A model generated the notes under the pieces. That model was not told the DNA's origin. It did no database searches and was given only the letters and a program-made list of their open reading frames with translations. A stretch of 64,000 nucleotides of DNA from SHWB01 sp050246875. Lineage in GTDB: Bacteria > Pseudomonadota > Alphaproteobacteria > UBA6615. A program made the translations under genes and the position numbers. Of the stretch, positions 49,972 to 57,868 are shown piece by piece. Numbering within the stretch: position 1 is the stretch's first letter; the number at the start of each line of letters is the position of its first letter. Where the stretch lies: assembly GCA_050246875.1 (NCBI GenBank), contig JBFWVF010000006.1:186001-250000 (forward strand), written 5' to 3'.

Positions 49972-51279
49972 ATGCTGAAGACAATCGTCCGCCTTGCGGC
50001 GGGTCTGGCGCTTTCGGCCGCGGTCGCGGCGCCAGCCCTGGCCCAGGAAATCGTCGTTCCCAACCTGTCCTACCGTACCGGTCCGTTCGCGGCGACCGGC
50101 ATTCCGCTGATGAACGGGCAGCGCGACTACATCACGCTGCTCAACCAGCGCGACGGCGGCGTCGGCGGCGTCAAGCTGGCCTACGAGGAATGCGAGACCG
50201 GCTACAGCACCGACAAGGGCGTCGAGTGCTACGAGAAGACCAAGGGCAAGGCGGTCATCACCCAGCCCTGGTCGACCGGCATCACCCTGCAGGTGCTGCC
50301 GCGCACCAACGTCGACAAGATCCCGCTGCTCGCCCCCGGCTACGGCTTCTCGCCGATGGCCAACGGCGAGGTGTTCGCCTGGGCCTACAATCCGCCGGCC
50401 TCCTACTGGGATGCCGCGTCGATGATCCTGCAGAACATTTCCGGCGGGAAGCTCGACAGCCTCAAGGGCAAGAAGATCGTCCTGCTGCACCTCGACCATC
50501 CCTATGGCAAGGAGCCGATCCCGCTGTTCGAGCAGCTGGCCGGCAAGCACGGCTTCACCTTCCTGCCGATCCCGGTCGGCCTGAAGGAGATGCAGAACCA
50601 GTCGGCGCAGTGGCTGCAGATCCGCCGCGAGAACCCCGACTTCGTGCTGATGTGGGGCTGGGGCGCGATGAACGCCGGCGCCATCACCGAGGCGGTCAAG
50701 ACCCGCTTCCCGATGGAGAAGTTCGTCGGCGTGTGGTGGTCGGGCCATGACGGCGACCTGCTGCCGCTCGGCGACAAGGCCAAGGGCTACCGCTCGATCA
50801 GCTTCAACGTGCCGGGCGACTACCCGGTGCTCGGCGAGATCAAGAAGAACGTCGTCGACAAGGGCATGTCGCAGATCGGCGACCCGGCCGAGATGAAGCA
50901 CGTCTTCTACCAGCGCGGCATCCTCATCTCGGTGATCCTCGTCGAGGCCATCCGCACGGCGCAGAAGAAGTTCGGCGTCAAGGCGGTCGACGCCGCGCAG
51001 GTGCGCTGGGGGCTGGAGAACCTCGACATCACGGCCGACCGGCTGAAGGAACTCGGCATGGCCGGCATGAGCGTGCCGGTGAAGACGAGCTGCAAGGACC
51101 ACACCGGCCACACCGGCGCCTGGATGCTGCGCTGGGACGGTGCCAAGTTCGTGCGCGCCAGCGACCTGCTGAAGCCCGACCGCGCGGTGATCGAGCCGCT
51201 CGAGAAGGCCGCGGCGGCCGACTACGCCAAGAACAACGCCCCGTGGCCGGACCGCTCGGCCCTGCCCTGCGGCGCGTGA
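49972..51279 (+). CDS. livK: Liv-type ABC transporter substrate-binding protein (LivK-like)
   Basis: A 435-residue periplasmic receptor of the LivK/Peripla_BP_6 family, longer than classical LivK (about 370). A signal peptide (LAAGLALSAAVAAPALA) precedes VVPNLSYRTGPFAATGIP. Typical segments are ECETGYSTDKGVECYEK and KKIVLLHLDHPYGKEPI. ATG 49972 has GGAGGAAAA upstream. Its own hairpins on both sides suggest separately tuned expression. Based on flanking CoA ligases, the ligand may be an aromatic or fatty carboxylic acid rather than an amino acid. Confidence 0.9.
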   Translation: MLKTIVRLAAGLALSAAVAAPALAQEIVVPNLSYRTGPFAATGIPLMNGQRDYITLLNQRDGGVGGVKLAYEECETGYSTDKGVECYEKTKGKAVITQPWSTGITLQVLPRTNVDKIPLLAPGYGFSPMANGEVFAWAYNPPASYWDAASMILQNISGGKLDSLKGKKIVLLHLDHPYGKEPIPLFEQLAGKHGFTFLPIPVGLKEMQNQSAQWLQIRRENPDFVLMWGWGAMNAGAITEAVKTRFPMEKFVGVWWSGHDGDLLPLGDKAKGYRSISFNVPGDYPVLGEIKKNVVDKGMSQIGDPAEMKHVFYQRGILISVILVEAIRTAQKKFGVKAVDAAQVRWGLENLDITADRLKELGMAGMSVPVKTSCKDHTGHTGAWMLRWDGAKFVRASDLLKPDRAVIEPLEKAAAADYAKNNAPWPDRSALPCGA

Positions 51280-51292
51280 CGTACTGACGACA

Positions 51293-51322
51293 GCGGGCGG
51301 CGCCGGTCGCGGCGCCGCCCGC
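51293..51322. terminator. 13-bp perfect stem-loop downstream of livK
   Basis: GCGGGCGGCGCCG and CGGCGCCGCCCGC pair perfectly around GTCG. It follows the livK stop and precedes livF by about 27 bases; no strong U-tract, so it may protect the upstream mRNA rather than fully terminate. Confidence 0.65.
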
Positions 51323-51349
51323 CCCTTCTGGCAACGCCGGCACCGGACC

Positions 51350-52192
51350 ATGACCGCAGCCGCCACCGCCGCACCGCGTACCGCCGACGCGGCCGCGCCC
51401 CTGCTGGCAGTGAACAGCATCGAAGTCATCTACGACCACGTCATCCTCGTCCTCAAGGGCGTCTCCCTCGGCGTGCCGCGCGGGGCCATCGTCGGCCTGC
51501 TCGGGGCCAACGGCGCCGGCAAGACGACCACCCTCAAGGCCATCTCCAACCTGCTGCGCGCCGAGCGCGGCGACGTCACCAAGGGCCAGATCGTCTGCGA
51601 CGGCGAGCGCATCGACCGCCTGTCGCCGGACGCGCTGGTGCGCCGCGGCATCATCCAGGTGATGGAGGGCCGCCACTGCTTCGCCCATCTGACGGTCGAG
51701 GAGAACCTGCTGACCGGCGCCCATACGCGGCGCGACCGCGGCGCCGTGCGCGCCGACCTCGAGCGCGTCTACGGCTACTTCCCCCGCCTCGGCGAGCGTC
51801 GCCGCGCCCAAGCCGGCTACACCTCGGGCGGCGAGCAGCAGATGTGCGCCATCGGCCGCGCGCTGATGTCGCGCCCGCGCCTGATCCTGCTCGACGAGCC
51901 CTCGATGGGCCTCGCCCCGCAGCTCGTCGAGGAAATCTTCGACATCGTCAAGGCGCTCAACGAGAAGGAGGGGGTCACCTTCCTGCTCGCCGAGCAGAAC
52001 ACCGCCGTGGCGCTGCGCTACGCCTCCTACGGCTACATCCTGGAGAACGGCCGCGTCGTGCTCGACGGCGACGCGAAGGCGCTCGCCGCCAACGAGGACG
52101 TCAAGGAATTCTACCTCGGCCTGTCGGGCGGCGACCGCCGCAGCTACCGCGACACCAAGCATTATCGCCGTCGCAAGCGCTGGCTGAGTTGA
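51350..52192 (+). CDS. livF: ABC transporter ATP-binding protein LivF
   Basis: A 280-residue ATPase pairing with LivG. Walker A LGANGAGKTTT (about 49-59), signature YTSGGEQQMCAIGRAL, Walker B LILLDEPSMGLAP and the H-loop equivalent AEQN are intact. ATG 51350. The C-terminus has an extra basic tail (DTKHYRRRKRWLS). It is followed by family 2 repeats and the PaaK-like ligase gene. Confidence 0.94.
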   Translation: MTAAATAAPRTADAAAPLLAVNSIEVIYDHVILVLKGVSLGVPRGAIVGLLGANGAGKTTTLKAISNLLRAERGDVTKGQIVCDGERIDRLSPDALVRRGIIQVMEGRHCFAHLTVEENLLTGAHTRRDRGAVRADLERVYGYFPRLGERRRAQAGYTSGGEQQMCAIGRALMSRPRLILLDEPSMGLAPQLVEEIFDIVKALNEKEGVTFLLAEQNTAVALRYASYGYILENGRVVLDGDAKALAANEDVKEFYLGLSGGDRRSYRDTKHYRRRKRWLS

Positions 52193-52218
52193 GGATGGAC
52201 GTGATCGCTTTGGTACGG

Positions 52219-52338
52219 TCCTCATGGTTCGACAGGCTCACCATGAGGAGGCCCCGGGCGGTGCGGCTTGTTTCGAACCTCGCGTCGGCACAACCTTCCC
52301 AGTAGGCCTCGTCCTGAGCCTGTCGAAGGACGAGGCCG
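52219..52338. repeat. Inverted pair of family 2 repeats
   Basis: Forward copy at 52219-52251 (GGTTCGACAGGCTCACCATG) and inverted copy at 52302-52338 (GTCCTGAGCCTGTCGAAGGA). They lie in the 176-bp gap between livF and the PaaK-like gene, within the presumed operon. The sequence CCCAGTAGGCCTC precedes the inverted copy here and at 53.8 kb. Confidence 0.9.
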
Positions 52339-52368
52339 GCTCCACCACCCACGGCACAGCGCACCGCC

Positions 52369-53628
52369 ATGACCGACGCCTACTACGACACGCTCGAGAC
52401 GCGCGACCCGGCGGCCCGCGAGGCGGCGCTGTTCGCCCGCCTGCCCGACGTGCTGGCGCGGGCGAAGGCGCACGCGCCGCTGTTCGCCGAGACGCTGGCC
52501 GATGTCGAGCCGCGCGCCGTCGCCGACCGCGCCGCGCTGGCCCGCCTGCCGGTGCTGCGCAAGGCCGACCTCGTCGAGCGCCAGCGCGCGTTGCCGCCCT
52601 TCGGCGGCGCGGCCGCCGTGGCCACCGGCCATTTCGCCCGCCTCTTCGCCTCGCCCGGCCCCATCTTCGAGCCGGAGGGACGGCGCGGCGATTTCTGGCG
52701 CCTCGCCCGTGCCCTGCACGCCGCCGGCTTCCGCGGCGGCGACATCGTGCACAACACCTTCGGCTACCACCTCACGCCGGGCGGCCTGATGATGGAAAGC
52801 GCCGCCCGCGCGCTCGGCTGCGCCGTCATTCCCGCCGGTCCCGGCAACACCGACCTGCAGCTCGACGCCATCGCCCAGTATCGCCCGGACGCCTATTGCG
52901 GCGTGCCCGACTTCCTCAAGATCCTGCTCGACAAGGCCGCCGAGACCGGCCGCGATATTTCATCGATCCGCAAGGCGATGGTCTCCGGCGCCGCCCTGCC
53001 GGCGAGCCTGCGGGCCGAACTCGGCGCGCGCGGCGTGGCGGTGCTGCAGTGCTACGCCACCGCCGACCTCGGCCTCATCGCCTACGAGAGCGCCGTCGAC
53101 GGCGCGCCCTGCCCCGGCATGACGGTCGACGAGGACATCATCGTCGAGATTGTGCGACCGGGCACCGGCGACCCGGTGCCCGACGGCGAGGTCGGCGAGG
53201 TGGTGGCGACGCTGTTCGCCCTCGACTGGCCGCTGGTCCGCTTCGCCACCGGCGATCTCTCGAAGACCCTGCCCGGCGCGTCGCCCTGCGGGCGCACCAA
53301 CATGCGCCTTGCCGGCTGGCTCGGCCGCGCCGACCAGACGGCCAAGGTGCGCGGCATGTTCGTGCGCCCCGAGCAGGTCGCCGCCATCCTCGCCCGCCAT
53401 CCCGGGGTCGCCCGCGCCCGCCTCGTCGTCAGCCGCGCCGGCGAGCAGGACGCGGTCGAACTGCGCTGCGAGGCGCAGGCGTCGGGCGACGCCGCCGCCA
53501 CCCTCGCCGCCGCGCTGGCCGACAGCCTGCGCGAACTGACCCGGCTGCGCGGCGCGGTCACGATCGTCGCCCCCGGCAGCCTCCCCAACGACGGCAAGGT
53601 CATCGAGGACACCCGCCCGGTCGGGTGA
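52369..53628 (+). CDS. PaaK-like adenylate-forming ligase
   Basis: A 419-residue protein of the phenylacetate-CoA ligase family. The canonical ATP loop is altered (ATGHFARLFASPGPIFEPEG), but the rest follows the family: ALGCAVIPAGPGNTDLQL, AMVSGAALPASLRAEL, CYATADLGLIAYES and PLVRFATGDLSK with the ribose-binding Asp. A catalytic-type Lys lies near the C-terminus (NDGKVIEDTRP). ATG 52369. It completes the operon with the other CoA ligase and the Liv transporter, suggesting two acids or two steps of activation. Confidence 0.82.
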   Translation: MTDAYYDTLETRDPAAREAALFARLPDVLARAKAHAPLFAETLADVEPRAVADRAALARLPVLRKADLVERQRALPPFGGAAAVATGHFARLFASPGPIFEPEGRRGDFWRLARALHAAGFRGGDIVHNTFGYHLTPGGLMMESAARALGCAVIPAGPGNTDLQLDAIAQYRPDAYCGVPDFLKILLDKAAETGRDISSIRKAMVSGAALPASLRAELGARGVAVLQCYATADLGLIAYESAVDGAPCPGMTVDEDIIVEIVRPGTGDPVPDGEVGEVVATLFALDWPLVRFATGDLSKTLPGASPCGRTNMRLAGWLGRADQTAKVRGMFVRPEQVAAILARHPGVARARLVVSRAGEQDAVELRCEAQASGDAAATLAAALADSLRELTRLRGAVTIVAPGSLPNDGKVIEDTRPVG

Positions 53629-53630
53629 GG

Positions 53631-53902
53631 AACCCTCTCCCTCTCCGCCCCCTTTGGGGGGGAGAGGGCGGGGAGAGGTGGGGCAGCGCGGACGGCCATC
53701 CCCGCTCCTCGTCCTTCGACAGGCTCAGGATGAGGAGCGTGGGAAACGGCGTCGCGGTTCGCGCCAGCGCATGACATGCCGCGAAAGCCGCTCCCAGTAG
53801 GCCTCATCCTGAGCTTGTCGAAGGACGAGGCCAGGCCCGGCGCCACCCCGGCGCCACCCCCACCTCACCCTGCCCTCTCCGCCCCGGGGGGCGGAGAGGG
53901 TT
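53631..53902. repeat. Nested mirror array: family 1 - family 2 - family 2 inverted - family 1 inverted
   Basis: Family 1 copy (53631-53684, degenerate centre CCCCCTTTGGGGGG), family 2 copy (53704-53739), inverted family 2 copy (53798-53832) and inverted family 1 copy (53856-53902). The nested symmetry would let the whole 270 bp fold into one large stem. It occupies most of the gap between the PaaK-like gene and the next dehydrogenase; no gene is present. Confidence 0.9.
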
Positions 53903-54010
53903 GCATGGTGCGCGTATCCCGGAGCCTTGTTCCCCTGCCCCGCGCGTGCCAGTTTCGCCGCCAATGCCGCCGCCGGGCGGCCCGTTCACATCGCGGGAAG
54001 GAACGCGTCG

Positions 54011-55012
54011 ATGCTCGATACTGCCGTCTGCGGCCTCGGCTGGTGGGGCAAGCAGGTTGCCCAGGTGCTCAAGGGCAACTCGAAGATCAACATCGTCTGC
54101 GGCGTCGACCCGATGCAGGAGACGCGCGAGGCGTGGGCGAAGCAGACCGGCCTGCCGACGCACGACAGCTACGAGAAGGCGCTGGCCGACCCGAAGGTGA
54201 AGGCCGTCATCCTGACGACGCCGCACTCGCTGCACGAGCAGCAGGTGCTGGCCGCCGCCGCCGCCGGCAAGCAGATCTTCTGCGAGAAGCCGCTGTCGCT
54301 CACCGCCGCCAGCGCGCGGCGCATGATCGAGGCGTGCCGGGCCAAGGGCCTCGTCATGGGCCTCGGCCACGAGCGCCGCTGGGAGCCGGCGATGCTGCGC
54401 CTGCGCGAGATCGTCGCCGCCGGCGAGCTGGGCGAGATCCTGCACGTCGAGGCCAACATGAGCCACGACAAGTTCGCCCCGCTCAAGGCCGACAACTGGC
54501 GCGGCAGCAAGAAGGACGCGCCGGCCGCCGGCTGGACCGGCATGGGCGTGCATCTGTCGGACATGATGATCAGCCTCATCGGCCCGGTCGTCGAGGTCCA
54601 CTCCTATTCGGCCAAGCGCGTGCTGCCGCTGCCCTCGGGCGACGTCATCTCGGTGCATCTGCGCTTCGCCGACCAGACCACCGGCCACATCGCCGCCGTC
54701 TCGGCGACGCCGTTCTTCGCCCGCTTCGCCGTCTGGGGCTCGAAGGGCTGGGTCGAGATCCGCGAGACCGAGCACGTCGAGACGCCGGCGCCGACGCATC
54801 TCTACCGCCGCATGACCGGCCAGAAGGAGACGCACGAGCTGATCCAGCCCGGCGATCCGGTGCGCGCCAACTTCGAGGCCTGGGCCGACGCCGTCGCGGG
54901 CCGCGGCACCTACCCGTTCACCGACGTCCACCGCATGGCCAACGTCGCCGTGCTGGAGGCGCTGGTCCGCTCGGTCGACAGCGGCCGGCCGGAGAAGGTC
55001 GAGCAGTTGTGA
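54011..55012 (+). CDS. Gfo/Idh/MocA-family oxidoreductase
   Basis: A 333-residue NAD(P)-dependent oxidoreductase, shorter and only distantly related to the pair at 21-23.5 kb. The Rossmann start is VCGLGWWGKQVAQV, the signature is FCEKPLSLTAASAR with the family Lys, and the substrate domain has WTGMGVHLSDMMISLIGP. ATG 54011 has GGAAGGAAC upstream. Its stop codon overlaps the GTG start of a PagL-like lipid A deacylase. It may act on a sugar or inositol derivative. Confidence 0.88.
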   Translation: MLDTAVCGLGWWGKQVAQVLKGNSKINIVCGVDPMQETREAWAKQTGLPTHDSYEKALADPKVKAVILTTPHSLHEQQVLAAAAAGKQIFCEKPLSLTAASARRMIEACRAKGLVMGLGHERRWEPAMLRLREIVAAGELGEILHVEANMSHDKFAPLKADNWRGSKKDAPAAGWTGMGVHLSDMMISLIGPVVEVHSYSAKRVLPLPSGDVISVHLRFADQTTGHIAAVSATPFFARFAVWGSKGWVEIRETEHVETPAPTHLYRRMTGQKETHELIQPGDPVRANFEAWADAVAGRGTYPFTDVHRMANVAVLEALVRSVDSGRPEKVEQL

Positions 55013-55548
55013 GGCGCCTCCTCGCCGCCGCCGGCCTCGGCATCGCGGCCCTGCTGGCCGCTGCGCCGGCCGGCGCCGACGGCGCGCTCCATGAGGTCAA
55101 GGCCGGCGTGCTCGCCCATGACGTCGACGGGCTGTGGAGCGGCACCAGCCGCGAGTCCGGCATCGACGGCAATCTCGAAGTCACCTTCGCGCCGTCCCTG
55201 CCGCTCGCCGGCGGCGCCGTCCGCCCGGCGCTCGGCGTCTCGCTCAACAGCGCCGGCGACACCAGCAAGGTCTATGGCGACGCACGCTGGGAGATCGACC
55301 TCGGCGAGGCGCTGTGGTTCGCCACCGGCATCGGCGCTGCGGTCCACAACGGCGAGCGCAAGCTGGTGCGCAACGATCGCAAGGCACTCGGCTCGCAGGT
55401 GCTGTTCCACTTCCCCATCGAGCTCGGCCTGCGCCTCGACGCGCACAACAGCGTCTCGCTGTTCTTCGACCACGTCTCCAACGCCTGGCTCGCCAGCCCC
55501 AACGAGGGCATGGACACGCTGGGCGTGCGATACGGCTACAGGTTCTAG
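55009..55548 (+). CDS. PagL-like lipid A 3-O-deacylase (outer membrane)
   Basis: A 179-residue outer-membrane beta-barrel enzyme of the PagL family, which removes the 3-O-linked acyl chain of lipid A. A signal peptide (LLAAAGLGIAALLAAAPAGA) is followed by eight strand-like segments. The catalytic motif FDHVSNAW provides His and Ser, and the acidic residue follows in PNEGMD (an Asp in the usual Glu position). It ends in the barrel-typical GVRYGYRF. Start GTG 55009 overlaps the stop of the dehydrogenase gene, so translation should be coupled, an unusual pairing. Confidence 0.85.
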   Translation: MRRLLAAAGLGIAALLAAAPAGADGALHEVKAGVLAHDVDGLWSGTSRESGIDGNLEVTFAPSLPLAGGAVRPALGVSLNSAGDTSKVYGDARWEIDLGEALWFATGIGAAVHNGERKLVRNDRKALGSQVLFHFPIELGLRLDAHNSVSLFFDHVSNAWLASPNEGMDTLGVRYGYRF

Positions 55549-55573
55549 GGCGAGACTTCCGAGCCGTCCGATT

Positions 55574-55766
55574 CCTCCTCTCCCGGCGGGAGAGGGCTTC
55601 CGGCGTTGGCGCCGCAGGGCGCGCGAGCGACCGAGGCGCGTACGACGGAAGGGTGAGGGGTTACGCGGCCGGCGATTGTCCTCGACGACCGTAACCCCTC
55701 ACCCTCGTCATCTAGGCTCGCCGTGCTCGCCAAGCCCACGAGCCCTCTCCCGATGGGAGAGGAAAG
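55574..55766. repeat. 193-bp composite inverted-repeat element (copy 1 of 2)
   Basis: Outer palindromes CCTCTCCCGGCGGGAGAGG and CCTCTCCCGATGGGAGAGG enclose an inner inverted pair GGTGAGGGGTTACG and CGTAACCCCTCACC. The same organisation recurs at 63.2 kb. It lies between the PagL-like gene and the convergent MBL gene; the 286-bp gap holds nothing else. Confidence 0.9.
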
Positions 55767-55834
55767 TTGCTGTCGGTTCGCGGCGGTGAAGGCCACTTAC
55801 GCCTGATCGGAAAGCGCTCGACGCCCCGCGCCCT

Positions 55835-56890
55835 TCACACCCGCCGGTACAGCCACACCCCGTCGGCGCGCTCGCTGCGGGCGATGCGGCCGCGCGTTTC
55901 CAGCACGCGGAGATGCGACAGCGTCTCGGCCAGCGCGAAGCCGGTCTGGTGGTGGTCGAGCGCGCGGTCGAACAGCGCCCGCGCCAGCTCCATCGCCGTC
56001 TTCTCGCCGTCGACGGCGGCGAGCAGGCGGTCGAGGCGCTCGCCGTGGTGGCGGGCGAGTTCGTCGAGGCGGACGTGCAGCCCGGTGAACGGCACGTTGT
56101 GCGACGGCAGCACCAGCGCGTCCGCCGGCACCTCGCGCTTCAGCTTGGCCAGCGAGGCGAGGAAGGCCGAGAGCGGGTCGGCGTCGGGCTCCGGCGCCAT
56201 GACGCCGACGATGGGCGAGATGCGCGGCAGCACCTGGTCGCCGGCGATCAGCACGCCGGCGTCCTCGCACCACAGGCAGGCGTGCTCGGGCGAGTGGCCC
56301 TCGCCGACGACGACGCGCCATGTGCGCCCGCCCATCGCGAAGGTCTCGCCGTCGACCAGGCGGCGGTAGCTGCGCGGCACCGGCGTCACAAGGCTGGGAA
56401 AGTCGTAGCTGCCCTGGCGCACGCCGTCGACGAAGTCCGGTGCGCCGCCGGCGGTGCGGTAGAAGTCGGCGAAGGTGCCGGCGAATTCCTCGCTGGTGTC
56501 GAGCGCGTACATGCGCGCCGCCAGCCACTCGGTGCGCGTCATCCACAGCCGCGCGCCGTGCGTCTCGGCGAACCAGCCGGCGAGGCCGACGTGATCGGGG
56601 TGATAGTGCGTCACGACCAGGCGCCGCACCGGCCGCTCGCCATGCGCGGCGAGCGCCGTGCGCCATTGCGCGCGCGCCTCGTCGCGGGCGATGCCGGTGT
56701 CGACGACGGTCCAGCCGTCGCCGTCCTCGACCAGCCAGACGTTGATGTGGTTGAGGGCGAAGGGCAGCGGCAGGCGCAGCCAGTGGATGCCCGGCGCGAC
56801 CTCGCGGGTCTCGCCCGCCGCCGGCGGCTCCGGCCAGGGAAAGGCGAGGCCGCCGCCCTGTGCGGCGGCGGCCCCGGTCGATGCGCTCAT
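55835..56890 (-). CDS. Metallo-beta-lactamase-fold hydrolase
   Basis: A 351-residue MBL-fold protein with the di-metal motif THYHPDHVGLA (about 94-104), later His in GHSPEHACLW and LPSHNVPF, and Asp in LIAGDQVL. The C-terminal region (about 270-351) is a winged-helix-like domain seen in the MBL_b-type (BLACT) hydrolases of thioesters and polyketides. ATG 56890. The FAH-family gene ends 8 bases upstream on the same strand, so the two are likely co-transcribed. Substrate unknown. Confidence 0.88.
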   Translation of the reverse strand: MSASTGAAAAQGGGLAFPWPEPPAAGETREVAPGIHWLRLPLPFALNHINVWLVEDGDGWTVVDTGIARDEARAQWRTALAAHGERPVRRLVVTHYHPDHVGLAGWFAETHGARLWMTRTEWLAARMYALDTSEEFAGTFADFYRTAGGAPDFVDGVRQGSYDFPSLVTPVPRSYRRLVDGETFAMGGRTWRVVVGEGHSPEHACLWCEDAGVLIAGDQVLPRISPIVGVMAPEPDADPLSAFLASLAKLKREVPADALVLPSHNVPFTGLHVRLDELARHHGERLDRLLAAVDGEKTAMELARALFDRALDHHQTGFALAETLSHLRVLETRGRIARSERADGVWLYRRV

Positions 56891-56897
56891 CGGCGGC

Positions 56898-57746
56898 CTA
56901 CAGGCCCTTCTTCCAGGCGAGCACTTTGTTCTTGTGTTCGCCGAGGCCCTGCACGCCCATGGTGATGACGTCGCCCGGCTTGAGGAACACCGGCTTCGGC
57001 TTGATGCCGAGGCCGACGCCCGACGGCGTGCCGGTGAACACCACGTCGCCCGGATAGAGCGTGATCATCGAGGTCATCGAGGCGATGATCTGGGCGCAGG
57101 AGAAGATCATGTCCGAGGTGTTGGACTTCTGGAACATCTTGCCGTTGACCTTGAGCCAGAGCCCCAGCTTCTGCGGGTTCTTCACCTCGTCGGCGGTCAC
57201 CAGCCACGGCCCCATCGGGCCGAAGGTGTCGGAGCTTTTCCCCTTGATCCACTGGCCCGAGCGGTCGAGCTGGTAGGAGCGCTCGGAGACGTCGTTGCCC
57301 GAGGCGTAGCCGGCGACGTAGGACAGCGCGTCCTTCTCGCTGACGTGCTGCGCCTTCCTGCCCATCACGAACACCAGCTCGACTTCCCAGTCGCACTTCT
57401 GCGCGCCCTTGGGGATGACGATGTCGTCGTTGGGGCCGGTCAGCGGGCAGGTCTTGTTGAAGACGATCGGCTCGGCCGGCAGCTTGGCGCCCGCCTCGGC
57501 GGCGTGCAGCGCGTAGTTGAGGCCGATGGCGAAGACCTCGCGCGGCTTCACCGGCGGGCCGATGCGCGGATTGCCCTCGACCTTCGGCAGCGACTTGGGA
57601 TCGATCTTCGCGATGCGCGCGAGGTTGTCGGGGGCGAGGTTGACGCCCTCGAAATCCGAGATCACGCCGGACAGGTCGCGGATGATCTTTCCGTCCTGCA
57701 GGCCGGGCTTTTCCTGGCCCGGCGGGCCGTAGCGCAGCAGCTTCAT
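56898..57746 (-). CDS. Fumarylacetoacetate hydrolase (FAH)-family protein
   Basis: A 282-residue FAH-fold enzyme, a metal-dependent hydrolase, decarboxylase or isomerase for beta-diketo acids. Landmarks: GLNYALHAAEAG, the acidic metal ligands in DWEVELVFVMGRKAQ, GYASGNDVSERSYQ and VVFTGTPSGVGLGIKPKPVF. ATG 57746; upstream frame is open but weakly supported. Typical roles are at the end of aromatic or sugar-acid catabolism. Adjacent MBL hydrolase and DAO-type oxidase suggest a small catabolic group. Confidence 0.9.
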   Translation of the reverse strand: MKLLRYGPPGQEKPGLQDGKIIRDLSGVISDFEGVNLAPDNLARIAKIDPKSLPKVEGNPRIGPPVKPREVFAIGLNYALHAAEAGAKLPAEPIVFNKTCPLTGPNDDIVIPKGAQKCDWEVELVFVMGRKAQHVSEKDALSYVAGYASGNDVSERSYQLDRSGQWIKGKSSDTFGPMGPWLVTADEVKNPQKLGLWLKVNGKMFQKSNTSDMIFSCAQIIASMTSMITLYPGDVVFTGTPSGVGLGIKPKPVFLKPGDVITMGVQGLGEHKNKVLAWKKGL

Positions 57747-57868
57747 CTGGAGTTTCCCGTCGTTCGTTCGATGCGCCGGCCGAACGCGGCCCCCCGCGGC
57801 ATGGCACCGGCCCGGGGCTGTTGTACAGTGCCGCCGGGGCCTTGGAAACAGCGACGGGGCGGGCACGC

